Assembly (NCBI RefSeq): GCF_041821085.1
Contig: NZ_JBGUAZ010000001.1
Coordinates: 496,001-560,000 of the forward strand
Direction of reading: 5' to 3'
Source: Natrinema sp. HArc-T2
Lineage (GTDB): Archaea; Halobacteriota; Halobacteria; Halobacteriales; Natrialbaceae
DNA length: 64,000 nt
The notes under the pieces were generated by a model. That model ran no database searches. It was not told the DNA's origin and saw nothing but the letters and a program-made list of their open reading frames with translations. Both the position numbers and the translations under genes were made by a program. Positions 10,701 through 18,611 of the stretch are shown in pieces (position 1 is the first letter of the stretch; every line of letters starts with the position of its first letter).

Positions 10701-11616
10701 CGCGGCGGCAGGCGTCATCCACGACGCTGTCGACGCGGTCGTCGATCTCGACGAACCCCACGAGATGAACTACGTGAAGAAACACGTCGAGGAGGAGGCA
10801 GAGGAGTTGCAGGACGAGGAAGACCTCGACGAGAGCGACGCGCGAAAAGCAGCGAAACACCGCGTCTTCACGACCACACCCGGCGGCTACGGTGCCGGGA
10901 CGAACAAGGCCGTCGACGAAGGGAACTGGGACGACCGCTCGGACCTCGCGAGCGTCTACGTCCAGTGGGGCGGCTACGCGATGGGGTCGCGCGGTCGCGT
11001 CTCGGACGCCCACGACGCCTTCGAGCGCCGGCTATCGAGCGTCGACGCCACCGTCAAACTCGAGGACACGATGGAGCAAGACGAGTTCGACTCCTCGGAC
11101 TGGTATGCCTTCCACGGCGGCTTCATCTCAGCCGTCTCCGAGATCTCGGGCGAGGAACCGGCTTCCTACGTCGGCGACTCCTCGGATCCGGACAACGTGG
11201 ACGTCTACACCAACGAGGAGAAGGTCCGCAAGGCCATGCGCTCGCGCGTGCTCAACCCCGACTGGCTCGAGTCCATGGAGGAACACGGCTACAAGGGCGC
11301 GGGCGATCTCTCGACGACGGTCGACGTGACGCTTGGCTGGGACGCCACCACCGGTGTCGTCTCGGACACCCTTTGGGAGGAGGTCGCCGAGAAGTTCGCC
11401 TTCGACGAGGAGCGCCAGGAGTGGATGCGCGACGTGAACCCGTGGGCGCTCGAGTCCATCACGGATACCTTGCTCGAGGCCATCGACCGGGATCTCTGGG
11501 ACGCCGACGACGAGACGATCGACCGACTGCGCGATATAAATCTCGAGGTCGAAGGCGATCTCGAGGCACAGACGACCAACGAGGCCGTCGGCGCGGAGGT
11601 GACTACCGATGATTAA
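7720..11616 (+). CDS. cobN: Cobaltochelatase subunit CobN
   Basis: The protein has 1298 residues, the usual length for CobN. CobN is the large catalytic subunit that inserts cobalt into the corrin ring with the help of an ATPase of the ChlI/ChlD type. Family motifs are visible: DGVVHLGTHGSLEWLPGK near residue 535, NNPGEGTQAKRRSYA near 580, a GGVDLLPTARNFY stretch near 880, and a GVVAWGTPTVRTRGE block near 927. The likely ATPase partner is divergent 34 bp upstream. The gene ends with a near-perfect Shine-Dalgarno sequence serving the next reading frame. Confidence 0.95.
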   Translation: MTRIGIYTATENELGSIGQAAERLEGIELVVRSESDLDEEADVEEFVEELRDAAAAIFWLHGAEDSMPGYDYATGALEDAGVPLIVKATGDAYAVEDTTVATEHRELAYDYLEKGGTINVANLCRFLAAEYEGRDVDYDEPAELPTEGVYHPDHPGIEYEELLATHDPDRPTVAVWFYESHWTHENTRYVDAQVRALEEQGANALPIFCNPATDTDEQEDAEWVTDNWLLDDAGKPVVDAVLSSFMFSLSMDERGRSADDEGSSAEDVFLDRLGVPVLQTVTTMRSRSRYESSDTGVMGFELALSVALPEFDGNVITHPISGKERTDDEAGIGSAPKHHFPIEDRIDHATRLAVNWAELRHTPNEDKQVAVVLHNYPPSDDGIGTAFGLDSPESTVNLLEELDARGYDLGDDMPEDGQTLVEKLTAQLTLEDRWVAPEDVRDLSVDVVAPDTYADWFSNTDERFQENIIEEWGEVPDRPFAIPGVEFGNVLVTVQPPRGFGMDPSKVYHDSDLQPPHDYYAFYGWLRNTFEADGVVHLGTHGSLEWLPGKTVGLNGASAPDQLIDDIPNVYPYIVNNPGEGTQAKRRSYAAIVDYLTPVMRNAGTYDELSELEELANQYREAGMEDARADDGEHLETLIREKVADLDLAVELGIAGTIDEKADVRGPDEAGTTLAEGDVDGDDLAIDDLVERVHEYLTDVKTTQIRLGLHTMSEPPQGERLVEYLVALTRLENPGSPSLRESVAGALGVDYETMLDSPGTYDDDLGMTYAEAADIVYETSVDLLETLAAHDFDVPVSELEGGPDDEVNINLMIVDLETIGDAKAKPGAHDDLREVLAYVCEEAQPRVQGAEDEIPRTADALSGEYVPPGGSGAPTRGGVDLLPTARNFYTLDPRKVPAKAAWQVGKEVAEGVLERHHDENDEYPEEIGVVAWGTPTVRTRGETIAQVLAMMGVEPQWTDAGRIDDVEPIPLEELDRPRIDVTTRVSGLFRDAFPAAAGVIHDAVDAVVDLDEPHEMNYVKKHVEEEAEELQDEEDLDESDARKAAKHRVFTTTPGGYGAGTNKAVDEGNWDDRSDLASVYVQWGGYAMGSRGRVSDAHDAFERRLSSVDATVKLEDTMEQDEFDSSDWYAFHGGFISAVSEISGEEPASYVGDSSDPDNVDVYTNEEKVRKAMRSRVLNPDWLESMEEHGYKGAGDLSTTVDVTLGWDATTGVVSDTLWEEVAEKFAFDEERQEWMRDVNPWALESITDTLLEAIDRDLWDADDETIDRLRDINLEVEGDLEAQTTNEAVGAEVTTDD
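11595..11602 (+). promoter_or_regulatory. Strong Shine-Dalgarno GGAGGTGA at the end of cobN
   Basis: An eight-base match to the complement of the archaeal 16S rRNA 3' end, placed six nucleotides before the mini-ORF ATG at 11609. It is one of the few strong ribosome-binding sites in the window, where most genes appear leaderless. Confidence 0.6.
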
Positions 11617-11671
11617 CGAAGATGTTCGTCCGAGAGCCGATATGCGAGCCACGGAGAGTGATACCCGATGA
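11609..11671 (+). CDS. 20-codon mini-ORF linking cobN and cbiC (possible coupling leader)
   Basis: The frame starts inside the cobN stop (ATGATTAA) and ends by overlapping the cbiC start (ATGA). It encodes MINEDVRPRADMRATESDTR. GGAGGTGA at 11595-11602 lies six nucleotides before the ATG, a full match to the anti-Shine-Dalgarno. By contrast, cbiC itself has only a weak GGAG about 12 nt upstream. This suggests ribosomes pass from cobN through the mini-ORF into cbiC. A conserved peptide function is not evident. It could be a chance frame, although the strong ribosome site argues against that. Confidence 0.45.
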   Translation: MINEDVRPRADMRATESDTR

Positions 11672-12414
11672 GCGACAGTCAGGAGTTCGAGAAGGAGTAC
11701 GCCGATCTGGGCGCAACGACACAGAACGCGATGGACATCGCGGAGACGAGCATGGACATCGTCCGGCAGTTCGTGCCGGACGAGACGCTCGCGGACCGGG
11801 TTCGACAGAAGTCGGTGCACTCGATGGGCGACATCGAGTTCCAGCATCTGATCGAGTTCACCGGCGGTGACGACCTCGGCGACGACGAGGATGCTCCCGT
11901 CCGAGCGGGCGCGCGAGCCGTCCTCGAGGAGGCGACCATCGTCACGGACATCACGATGTCGAAAGCGGGCATCACCGGCCGCGGCCACAACTGCGAGAAG
12001 CGCAAGGCGATCGGTAACGGGACCGAACTGGCGAAGGAGACGGGAATGACCCGGACCGCCGCCTCGGTGCTCGAACTAGACAAGCAGGGCGTCTACGACG
12101 GCGCGATCGCGACGATCGGTAACGCGCCGACGGCTGCGTTCGCACTTGCCGACTGTATCGAAAACGGTACCCGGCCGACCGCCATCGTCGCGACGCCGGT
12201 CGGCTTCGTCAAAGCAGAGGAGAGCCGCCAGCGCATCCGCGAGGTCAGTGAGGAGTACGACGTGCCGGCGATTACAAACGTCGGTCGCCGCGGCGGGAGC
12301 GGACTCGCCGCCGCGCTGACGAACGAACTGATCCACGTCGCCAAAGACGTGCGAACGGACGACCTCGAGCTAGACCTGACGGCTGCCGATCGGGCATCGC
12401 TGGAGGACGAATGA
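11668..12414 (+). CDS. cbiC: Precorrin-8X methylmutase CbiC/CobH
   Basis: The protein has 248 residues. CbiC moves the C-11 methyl group to C-12, turning (cobalt-)precorrin-8 into (hydrogeno)cobyrinate. The family pattern is clear: RQKSVHSMGDIEFQHLIEF supplies the conserved active-site His region, followed by DITMSKAGITGR, IGNAPTAAFALADCIENG and ATPVGFVKAEESR. The stop overlaps the next ATG in an ATGA arrangement, so cbiC and cbiE are very probably translationally coupled. Confidence 0.95.
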   Translation: MSDSQEFEKEYADLGATTQNAMDIAETSMDIVRQFVPDETLADRVRQKSVHSMGDIEFQHLIEFTGGDDLGDDEDAPVRAGARAVLEEATIVTDITMSKAGITGRGHNCEKRKAIGNGTELAKETGMTRTAASVLELDKQGVYDGAIATIGNAPTAAFALADCIENGTRPTAIVATPVGFVKAEESRQRIREVSEEYDVPAITNVGRRGGSGLAAALTNELIHVAKDVRTDDLELDLTAADRASLEDE

Positions 12415-13250
12415 GCGACGAGTACGACCTCGATGCCGGGCCGGACCCGGCGACGTTCGCAGCCGCAACGGCGGAGCCAGACATCGATGAAGCGGCGGAC
12501 GATCCCGTCTACGCCGTCGGCGTCGGTCCCGGGAATCAGGAGTATCTTACCCCGCGGGGCGAACGCGCGATCCGCGAGGCCGACGTCGTCGTCGGCTTCA
12601 CGACGGTCGTGGAGTTCGTCGAAGACCTGACCGACGCCGACCTACTGACCTGCGGGTACAAAGACGAAGCCGAAGCACTCGAGGAATTCGGCGAGCGCGT
12701 CGCTGCCGGCGAATCGGGTACTGCGGTCGCGATGGGCGATCCGAATCATTCTGGGTATCAGTTCGTCGGGAAGGTACAGGACGCTGTAGAACAGGCTTCT
12801 ACAAGCCCTGACTCGCAAGCTCGTCAGGACGCGGTCGAGTCCGAGGACCCCGAGATTCCGGTTCGCGTAATTCCGGGCATTTCGGCGATCCAGATGGCCG
12901 CCAGCCGCGCCCGGACGCCGATGGAGGACACGGAGTTCGTCACGCTGCACAAAAGCGGCGACCTCGAGTCCGACATGGATCGCCTCGTCGATGCCGTCAC
13001 GGACGACGAGCGCCATCTGCTCACGTTGCCCCGGCCCTACGACCGGATGCCCGGCGACATCGCCGCTACCTTACTCGAGGCGGGTGCCGACCCCGACCTC
13101 GAGGCGCTGGTGCTCGAGAAGCTGACTCACGACAAGGAGGAGATCCATCGGTTCACGCTGGGGGGGCTCTCGGAACACGCCGGCGGGAACGGACCCGACG
13201 AGACGCCGTTTTCCGATCTGGTCGTGCTCGCGGTTCGACAGCCGGTGTAG
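12411..13250 (+). CDS. cbiE: Cobalt-precorrin-7 C5-methyltransferase CbiE-like
   Basis: The protein has 279 residues of the tetrapyrrole methylase family, which use S-adenosylmethionine. Family motifs are VYAVGVGPGNQEYLTPRGERAI near residue 30, TAVAMGDPNHSG near 105 and IPGISAIQMAASRA near 152. The neighbouring cbiC and the sequence support CbiE, which methylates C5. Other precorrin methylases share the fold, so the exact position is inferred. An insert of about 18 residues (ASTSPDSQARQDAVESED) separates the two lobes. The start overlaps the cbiC stop by four bases. Confidence 0.82.
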   Translation: MSDEYDLDAGPDPATFAAATAEPDIDEAADDPVYAVGVGPGNQEYLTPRGERAIREADVVVGFTTVVEFVEDLTDADLLTCGYKDEAEALEEFGERVAAGESGTAVAMGDPNHSGYQFVGKVQDAVEQASTSPDSQARQDAVESEDPEIPVRVIPGISAIQMAASRARTPMEDTEFVTLHKSGDLESDMDRLVDAVTDDERHLLTLPRPYDRMPGDIAATLLEAGADPDLEALVLEKLTHDKEEIHRFTLGGLSEHAGGNGPDETPFSDLVVLAVRQPV

Positions 13251-13554
13251 TCGCCGCTGTCGTAGCGGGTCGTATCAGCAGTTTTCTCCGGTGGCCGACG
13301 AATAAGCGGGACGGACTCACGGCGATCGCAGCGCGAACGTACGTGACGGACCCGACGCTCACCGGCCCAGTGTACCGGAGGTGTTTTATGGCGGCCCAAG
13401 AGAGGTGCGGGTAGACGGCACGGTCAGACAGTTACCTTTCAGCGCCCGTGGTTTCCACGTGCGTTCACCTGCTGACCTACCCCGTCTTTCCAACATCCAC
13501 GAGCGGTTGCTATTGCGATCGCGAAAATACCGACAACCAGCCAGAGACCTGTTT
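13251..13554. other. Intergenic stretch with no supported gene
   Basis: This interval separates the convergent cbiE and SRPBCC genes. The only hint of coding is a leftward hydrophobic frame (ETGLWLVVGIFAIAIAT) directly after the SRPBCC stop, which has no ATG or GTG start of its own. No repeat or RNA gene was seen. Confidence 0.5.
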
Positions 13555-13977
13555 CTATTGCACAGCCACGGCGTCGTCCTCGAGCAACGTCTCGAGGTTC
13601 TCCAGAGCTCGGAGGCTGACCGGCGTGTATCCGGCCTGATGGAGCGGCAGTTCGAACGCGACCCGGCAGCGCCCATCGCCGAGGTCGTCGACGCGATGAC
13701 CGGCGGCCGGAATCCCGGTCACGCGCCAGGTCCACCGCCGCTCCGTACACGACGTGATCTCGAAAGGGACCCAGACGCCAGGCAGTCTAACTCGGCCGGT
13801 CGTTCCGGTTCGGATCCGGCGATCCGTCGACTCGACGCCGTGGATCGTCGGCGACCAGTCGGGCCATGTCGTGGTGTCGATAAGTGCGTCCCAGGCGACC
13901 CCTGCGGGGATGGACATCACGTGCGAGACCTCGAGCCGACGGCCGTCCGGCGTTCGCGTGGTCCGAACTCGAGTCAT
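13555..13977 (-). CDS. SRPBCC-family lipid/ligand-binding protein
   Basis: The protein has 140 residues with the SRPBCC (START/polyketide-cyclase) pattern: an N-terminal strand HVMSIPAGVAWDALIDTTTWPDWSPTI, where the WP-x-WSP motif is diagnostic, a middle TGRVRLPG region, and a C-terminal amphipathic helix ending in ALENLETLLEDDAV. Members bind hydrophobic ligands or catalyse cyclisations; no catalytic residues can be assigned here. It reads leftwards, away from the FNT gene. Confidence 0.8.
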   Translation of the reverse strand: MTRVRTTRTPDGRRLEVSHVMSIPAGVAWDALIDTTTWPDWSPTIHGVESTDRRIRTGTTGRVRLPGVWVPFEITSCTERRWTWRVTGIPAAGHRVDDLGDGRCRVAFELPLHQAGYTPVSLRALENLETLLEDDAVAVQ

Positions 13978-14186
13978 ATCTCATACTACGCGGGCCCGAC
14001 GTATGTGGGTTGCTGCGAGCACAGGATGGTCGACAGCCGCCTCGAACCGGAGCGATCGTCGCTCGACGATCAGTTCGGTGGCTGTCGGGCCGGACTCGAT
14101 CTACCGACCGATAACATTCACGATCGGTTATGTGTCATGACGGCAGATGCTAAACGCTTAGTTCCTCTAGAGGCGCGTACCTGATA

Positions 14187-16028
14187 ATGAACACGCCCGA
14201 TTCGCCCGATCAGCCGCAACCAGACCGCGATCCCCCCGAACAGGAACAGGTTAGAGAGGCAGTCGAGCGCTCACGGAGTGGCGCTCCAGCGGTCGGTGCG
14301 GTCGTCCGCGATCGCTTCTCCTCCGACGAGATCTTCCAGCGGATCGTCGCCGCGGCCGACGAGGAGATTACCTCCGGGAGTCGCGAACTGTTCTTCAGCG
14401 GCCTCGCCGCCGGCTTCGCGATCACCATCACCTTCCTGTTGTACGCGTCGCTAACGGCGTCGACCGACGGGCATCCGATCCTGAGCAAGCTCCTGTACCC
14501 GCTTGGTTTCATCTACATCATCATCGGCGGCTACCAGCTCTACACTGAGAACACGGTGCCGCCCGTCGCGCTAACCATAGAGCGGCTGGCCAGCATCCCC
14601 GCCCTGTTGCGCCACTGGTCGATCGTCCTCGCGGGCAACTTCGCGGGCGGTGCCCTCGGTGCGGTCGCGCTGACGTGGGGTGGGGTCTTCGACGAGCCAG
14701 CGGCCACCGCAGCGATGGAACTGGCCGAAAAGGGCGTCGCAACGCCGTGGTGGTCGCTGTTCTCCAAGGCGGCGTTCGCGGGTCTGATCGTCGCCGGTGT
14801 CGTCTGGATCGTCTACGCCTCACAGGACACCATCTCGCGGCTCGTCGTCGTCTACATGGCCTTCCTCGCGATCCCGCTTGGGAATCTGTTTCACGTCGTC
14901 GTCTCCTTTACCGAGATGGTCTACATCGTCCTGGCCGGTGAACTCGCTTTGCTGGTCGGCATCACCGATTTCGTCCTGCCGGTCTTGCTCGGCAACACCA
15001 TCGGCGGTATCGTACTGGTCACTGTCGTCAACTACTTCCAGACAAGTGAGCATCGCCTCGAGTCGGCCCGCTTCGAGGGCTCCGACCGCCAACTCTCGAT
15101 CCGGGAGTGGCTGTTCGGGAACTACGTGGGCCGGTCGTACGTGCCGTTGATCGACACCGCCGAGACTCACGCGACCGGCAACGGTGACTACCGCGTGGTC
15201 GTGCCGATCGCGAATCCGCGAACCGAGTCGACGATCGTCGACCTCGCCTGTACCCTGGCCAGTGGCCACGAGAACGCGACGGTTCACGCCGTCCATATCG
15301 TCCAGATGCCGGGCCGTGCCTCGATGCGCTACGGGGCCGGCCAGACCGACCGAATCGTCTCCCAGTCCGAACAGCGGATGGAAACCGTCCGCCAGCGAGC
15401 GCGATCCTACGACGTCGACTACGAGACGTCGACGGTCGTCTCCCACCGCTCGTTCGAGGACGTCTTCCACACCGCGGAACGCGAGCGCGCCGACCTCGTG
15501 GTCCTCGGCTGGGGTGACGATCGACCGTGGGGCGAGGGGCGTGCCGAAGGCCGGCTGGACGAACTGACCAGTAACCTCCCCTGTGACTTCCTCATCCTCA
15601 AGGATCGGGATCTGGATACCTCGCGTGTCCTCCTCTCGACCGCTGGCGGACCGGATTCGGATCTGAGCGCCGAGGTCGCGCGGACGCTTCGCGACCAGGC
15701 CGACGCGGAGATCACGCTCCAGCACGTCGTCGCCAGCCCGGCCGACCGCGAGCGTGGCGAACAGTTCCTCACCGAGTGGGCCACAGAACGCGACCTCGAG
15801 GACGCCGAGATCGTTGTCGACGACTCCGGCGACGTCGAACGGGCAATCTGTCGACAGGCCGAAGATCACTCGCTCATCCTCATGGGCGCGACCGAGGAGG
15901 GTGTAATCTCGCGGCTGATGAGCGACTCACTGCACATGGACGTCGTCAACGAGGTCGACAGTTCGGTGTTGCTCGCCGAGCGACCGAGCGATCGTACCGT
16001 CCTCCAGCGGCTGTTCGGCCACTGGTAG
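14187..16028 (+). CDS. Formate/nitrite transporter fused to universal-stress-protein domains
   Basis: The protein has 613 residues. After a soluble N terminus of about 55 residues containing ADEEITSGSRELFFSGLAAGFAI, typical of FNT proteins, there are six hydrophobic segments to about residue 290. These include the pore-type NLFHVVVSFTE, whose His fits the central FNT histidine. Residues about 325-455 and 475-600 resemble two UspA domains (VVPIANPRTESTIVDLA, then VLLSTAGGPDSDLSAEV and LILMGATEEGVISRLM). The membrane part should pass small anions such as formate or nitrite; the cytoplasmic part may sense nucleotides or stress. The TATA-like CTTAGT near 14158 fits a leaderless start. Confidence 0.88.
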   Translation: MNTPDSPDQPQPDRDPPEQEQVREAVERSRSGAPAVGAVVRDRFSSDEIFQRIVAAADEEITSGSRELFFSGLAAGFAITITFLLYASLTASTDGHPILSKLLYPLGFIYIIIGGYQLYTENTVPPVALTIERLASIPALLRHWSIVLAGNFAGGALGAVALTWGGVFDEPAATAAMELAEKGVATPWWSLFSKAAFAGLIVAGVVWIVYASQDTISRLVVVYMAFLAIPLGNLFHVVVSFTEMVYIVLAGELALLVGITDFVLPVLLGNTIGGIVLVTVVNYFQTSEHRLESARFEGSDRQLSIREWLFGNYVGRSYVPLIDTAETHATGNGDYRVVVPIANPRTESTIVDLACTLASGHENATVHAVHIVQMPGRASMRYGAGQTDRIVSQSEQRMETVRQRARSYDVDYETSTVVSHRSFEDVFHTAERERADLVVLGWGDDRPWGEGRAEGRLDELTSNLPCDFLILKDRDLDTSRVLLSTAGGPDSDLSAEVARTLRDQADAEITLQHVVASPADRERGEQFLTEWATERDLEDAEIVVDDSGDVERAICRQAEDHSLILMGATEEGVISRLMSDSLHMDVVNEVDSSVLLAERPSDRTVLQRLFGHW

Positions 16029-16116
16029 CTCGGTTACACGTCTCGTCGCCGTTTTCGCGTCCAAAAAACGGACACGGCATTCGGACGTTGGTGACCGATC
16101 TCCGATGCCGTTGCGA

Positions 16117-16212
16117 TCAGTTGCGGGTGAACACGTTCTTGATTCGCGAGACGATACCGTTGTCGTCGGTGCGGTTCGTCTCTCGATCGTCGTGTTCGTC
16201 CGCCAGAGGCAC
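16117..16212 (-). CDS. Small acidic/basic-tailed protein, 31 aa, GTG start
   Basis: A short leftward frame encodes MPLADEHDDRETNRTDDNGI followed by VSRIKNVFTRN. The support is indirect but consistent: third codon positions are almost all G/C, the first 20 residues are acidic as in halophilic proteins, the C terminus is a short basic amphipathic tail, and a TATA-like TTTTTAG lies 24-30 nt upstream of the GTG, the leaderless spacing. No family was recognised. The basic tail could bind membrane or nucleic acid, but that is a guess. Confidence 0.45.
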   Translation of the reverse strand: MPLADEHDDRETNRTDDNGIVSRIKNVFTRN

Positions 16213-16235
16213 GCGGGCGTACGATCACCGTTCCA

Positions 16236-16242
16236 CTAAAAA
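16236..16242 (-). promoter_or_regulatory. TATA-like box for the 31-aa small gene
   Basis: TTTTTAG on the minus strand, 24-30 nt before the GTG at 16212, is the expected distance for a leaderless haloarchaeal promoter. Confidence 0.4.
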
Positions 16243-16316
16243 CGACGGGGATCCGACAGCTGTCGTCGATTGTGTTACCACGTACTGTTTTTTCACCCGC
16301 CCGCGTACGGCCTGTT

Positions 16317-17291
16317 ATGGAGTATACGACCCTCGGTTCCACCGGAATGGAAGTCAGTCGCATCTGCCTGGGCTGTATGAGCTTCGGCTCGAGCGACTGG
16401 CGCGAGTGGGTCTTAGACGACGAAGAGAGCAAAGCGATCATCGACCGGGCGATCGACCTGGGGATCAACTTCTTCGATACCGCGAACATGTACTCGAAGG
16501 GCGAATCCGAGCGGATCTTAGGTAAAGCGCTCGAGGGCCACCGCGAGGAGTCGGTCGTCGCCACGAAGGGCTACTTCCAGATGCGCGAGGACGACCCGAA
16601 TTCGGGTGGCCTCTCCCGAAAGGCGATCGAACAGGAACTTGCGGCCAGCCGCGAACGACTGGGGATGGACACGATCGATCTCTACCAGATTCACCGCTGG
16701 GATGACGAGACACCGATCGAGACGACGCTGCGCGCACTCGACGACGCCGTTCGTCGTGGTCACGTTCGCTACATCGGTGCCTCCTCGATGTGGGCCCACC
16801 AGTTCGCCGACGCGTTACACACGAGCGACCGGTTCGGCCTCGAGCGGTTCGTCACGATGCAAAATCACTACAACCTCGTTTACCGCGAGGAAGAACGCGA
16901 GATGCTGCCGCTCTGTGCGAAGGAGAACGTGGGCGTCGTCCCGTGGTCGCCGCTGGCCCGTGGCTATCTGACGCGCCCCCACGAGGAAGTCGACGCGACG
17001 ACCCGCGGCGAGACCGAGGAGCACCTGTACGACCACCCCTATCGCGACGGCGGTGGGCCGGAGATCAACGACCGCGTCGCGGAAGTCGCCGCCGATAAGG
17101 GCGCGACGATGGCTCAGATCGCCCTCGCGTGGTTGCTCCACAAAGACTGGGTCGACGCCCCCATCGTCGGGACGACCAGTGTCGAACACCTAGAGCAGGC
17201 CGTCGAAGCCCTCGAGATCGACCTGTCGGCCTCGGATATGGCCTATCTCGAGGAGCCCTACGAGCCGGTGCCGGTGTCCGGTCACAGCTAA
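16317..17291 (+). CDS. Aldo/keto reductase
   Basis: The protein has 324 residues. The (beta/alpha)8 NADPH-dependent aldo/keto reductase family is clear: GINFFDTANMYSKGESERILGKAL gives the catalytic Asp and Tyr, VVATKGYF the Lys, and DLYQIHRWD the His, with GTTSVEHLEQAVEAL in the cofactor-binding C terminus. The substrate is unknown. The ATG at 16317 starts the conserved MEYTTLGSTG motif; an upstream in-frame ATG at 16272 adds 15 residues unlike the family and was rejected. Confidence 0.92.
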   Translation: MEYTTLGSTGMEVSRICLGCMSFGSSDWREWVLDDEESKAIIDRAIDLGINFFDTANMYSKGESERILGKALEGHREESVVATKGYFQMREDDPNSGGLSRKAIEQELAASRERLGMDTIDLYQIHRWDDETPIETTLRALDDAVRRGHVRYIGASSMWAHQFADALHTSDRFGLERFVTMQNHYNLVYREEEREMLPLCAKENVGVVPWSPLARGYLTRPHEEVDATTRGETEEHLYDHPYRDGGGPEINDRVAEVAADKGATMAQIALAWLLHKDWVDAPIVGTTSVEHLEQAVEALEIDLSASDMAYLEEPYEPVPVSGHS

Positions 17292-17320
17292 CTCGGTTCG
17301 GGAGCCGAGTTCAGTGGTTC

Positions 17321-18217
17321 CTATTCGTCGGCCGCTTCGTTCGAGGAGACCGCGAGAACCGGGGCCGATGCGTGTCTGAGCAGCCGTTCGGTCGTGCTTC
17401 CGAGTAACAGCCGATCGAGGCCGCTTCGACCGTGCGTTCCCATCACGACCAGATCGATCCCGTGGTCGTCGATGTACTCGAGCAGTTCGGTGCCGGGCCG
17501 ACCCTCGAGCACGGCGGTCGTAGCCGCCAGTCCATCCTCTCGAGCCCGCGCTGCGATCTCGTCCGTCGCGTTCTGGCGCTCGGTCTCGAGCTGCTTCACG
17601 ATCTCCGTCGGCGGTGAGAGTGTGGGACTGGCCGCCATATCACCGGTGTCGAGGACGGTGACGGCGTGGACGCGCGCATCGGCTGCGCGTGCGAGCTCGA
17701 GGCCGTGGTCGACTGCGGCCCCTGCGGCGTCGCTGCCATCGGTCGGGACGAGGATCTCTTCGTAGCCGTCGCTCGGCTCGGCCTGTTCGGTCCCTCGAAC
17801 GGTCAGGACGGGGCAGTCTGCGTTGCGAACGACGTGTTCAGTGACGCTGCCGGCCACGAAGCGACTCACACCACTTCGACCGTGGGTCCCCATTACGATC
17901 AGGTCGGCGTCGATATCAGCCGCGTACGAGATGATCTTCTTTTTGGGTTCACCCTCGAGAACCGCAGTCTGAACCGCGATCGAGTCGTCGGCCATCGTCT
18001 CGATCGCCTCGACGGCGCGTTCGGCACCGTCCTCGAGTTGGCTGATGAACTCTTTACGGACGCTGCCGGAACTGAGCAGGCCACTCGCGGCACTCGTGTC
18101 GACGACGCTGACCGCATGGACCGTGGCGTCGAACCAGTCTGCGAGCGTCAGGGCCTGCTCGACCGCTCGAGCGGCGTGGTCGCTCCCATCAGTCGGGACG
18201 AGAATGGTATCGTACAT
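17321..18217 (-). CDS. Tandem universal stress protein (two UspA domains)
   Basis: The protein has 298 residues made of two UspA domains (about 1-140 and 150-290). Each begins with ILVPTDGSD and carries the ATP-binding pattern G-2x-G-9x-G-S/T (GTHGRSGVSRFVAGSVTEHV and GTHGRSGLDRLLLGSTTERL), so both are probably nucleotide-binding. The ATG at 18217 opens the conserved MYDTILVPTDGS; the frame stays open upstream but enters an unrelated frameshifted gene, so longer starts are rejected. Tandem Usp proteins are common in haloarchaea and are linked to stress responses. Confidence 0.9.
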   Translation of the reverse strand: MYDTILVPTDGSDHAARAVEQALTLADWFDATVHAVSVVDTSAASGLLSSGSVRKEFISQLEDGAERAVEAIETMADDSIAVQTAVLEGEPKKKIISYAADIDADLIVMGTHGRSGVSRFVAGSVTEHVVRNADCPVLTVRGTEQAEPSDGYEEILVPTDGSDAAGAAVDHGLELARAADARVHAVTVLDTGDMAASPTLSPPTEIVKQLETERQNATDEIAARAREDGLAATTAVLEGRPGTELLEYIDDHGIDLVVMGTHGRSGLDRLLLGSTTERLLRHASAPVLAVSSNEAADE

Positions 18218-18291
18218 GAACGAACGTACTCGAGATTCGCCTCGCAACCGCATAAAGGCGGTTTGCCGTTCCCGATCGCTGCAAGTGTCGG

Positions 18292-18577
18292 TTAAAATCC
18301 AGCGACGAGAGCGACGCCCACCACGGCATGCCAGTCGACGGTGGCAGCCACGTATTTCGGCTCGGATGTCGGGGCCGGTGGGCGACGGACGATCGCATCC
18401 CACAGAAACACCGTTGCGACCACCGCGCCGGAGCAGTCCGACGGTGAATGCTACCGAAGGATGGAGTCCAACAGCGGCTCCGACGAGCAGTGCTGCAAGC
18501 ATCCCGCCGAGAAGACGATCGTAGTTGTCGATAGGTCTGTCGTCTTTCAGACTCGAGACGGAAACGGAACCGCACAA
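18292..18577 (-). pseudogene. Small membrane protein gene broken by a one-base frameshift
   Basis: The leftward frame from 18577 reads ...YDRLLGGMLAALLVGAAVGL then HPSVAFTVGLL. After the bases CTCCGGCG the coding signal moves to the next frame and continues GAVVATVFLWDAIVRRPPAP, then TSEPKYVAATVDWHAVVGVA up to LVAGF and a stop. The interval is 286 bases, one more than a multiple of three; removing one C from CTCCGG restores a 94-residue protein with three hydrophobic segments. The break is either a true inactivation or a sequencing error. The family is not recognised. It lies directly upstream of the Usp gene. Confidence 0.65.
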
Positions 18578-18611
18578 TTGCCGGTTTGGCGAGCGTCGGC
18601 GGTCGGACCGA

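Noticed and set aside
13439-13554. Hydrophobic leftward frame ETGLWLVVGIFAIAIAT after the SRPBCC gene
   Set aside because: It has no ATG or GTG start of its own and only one hydrophobic run; possible but unsupported.
16272-16316. Upstream ATG for the aldo/keto reductase
   Set aside because: The extra 15 residues do not fit the family, whose conserved N terminus begins at 16317.
17321-18577. A single 418-residue protein covering the Usp gene and its upstream region
   Set aside because: The upstream part is the frameshifted membrane gene; the Usp family start at 18217 is clear.
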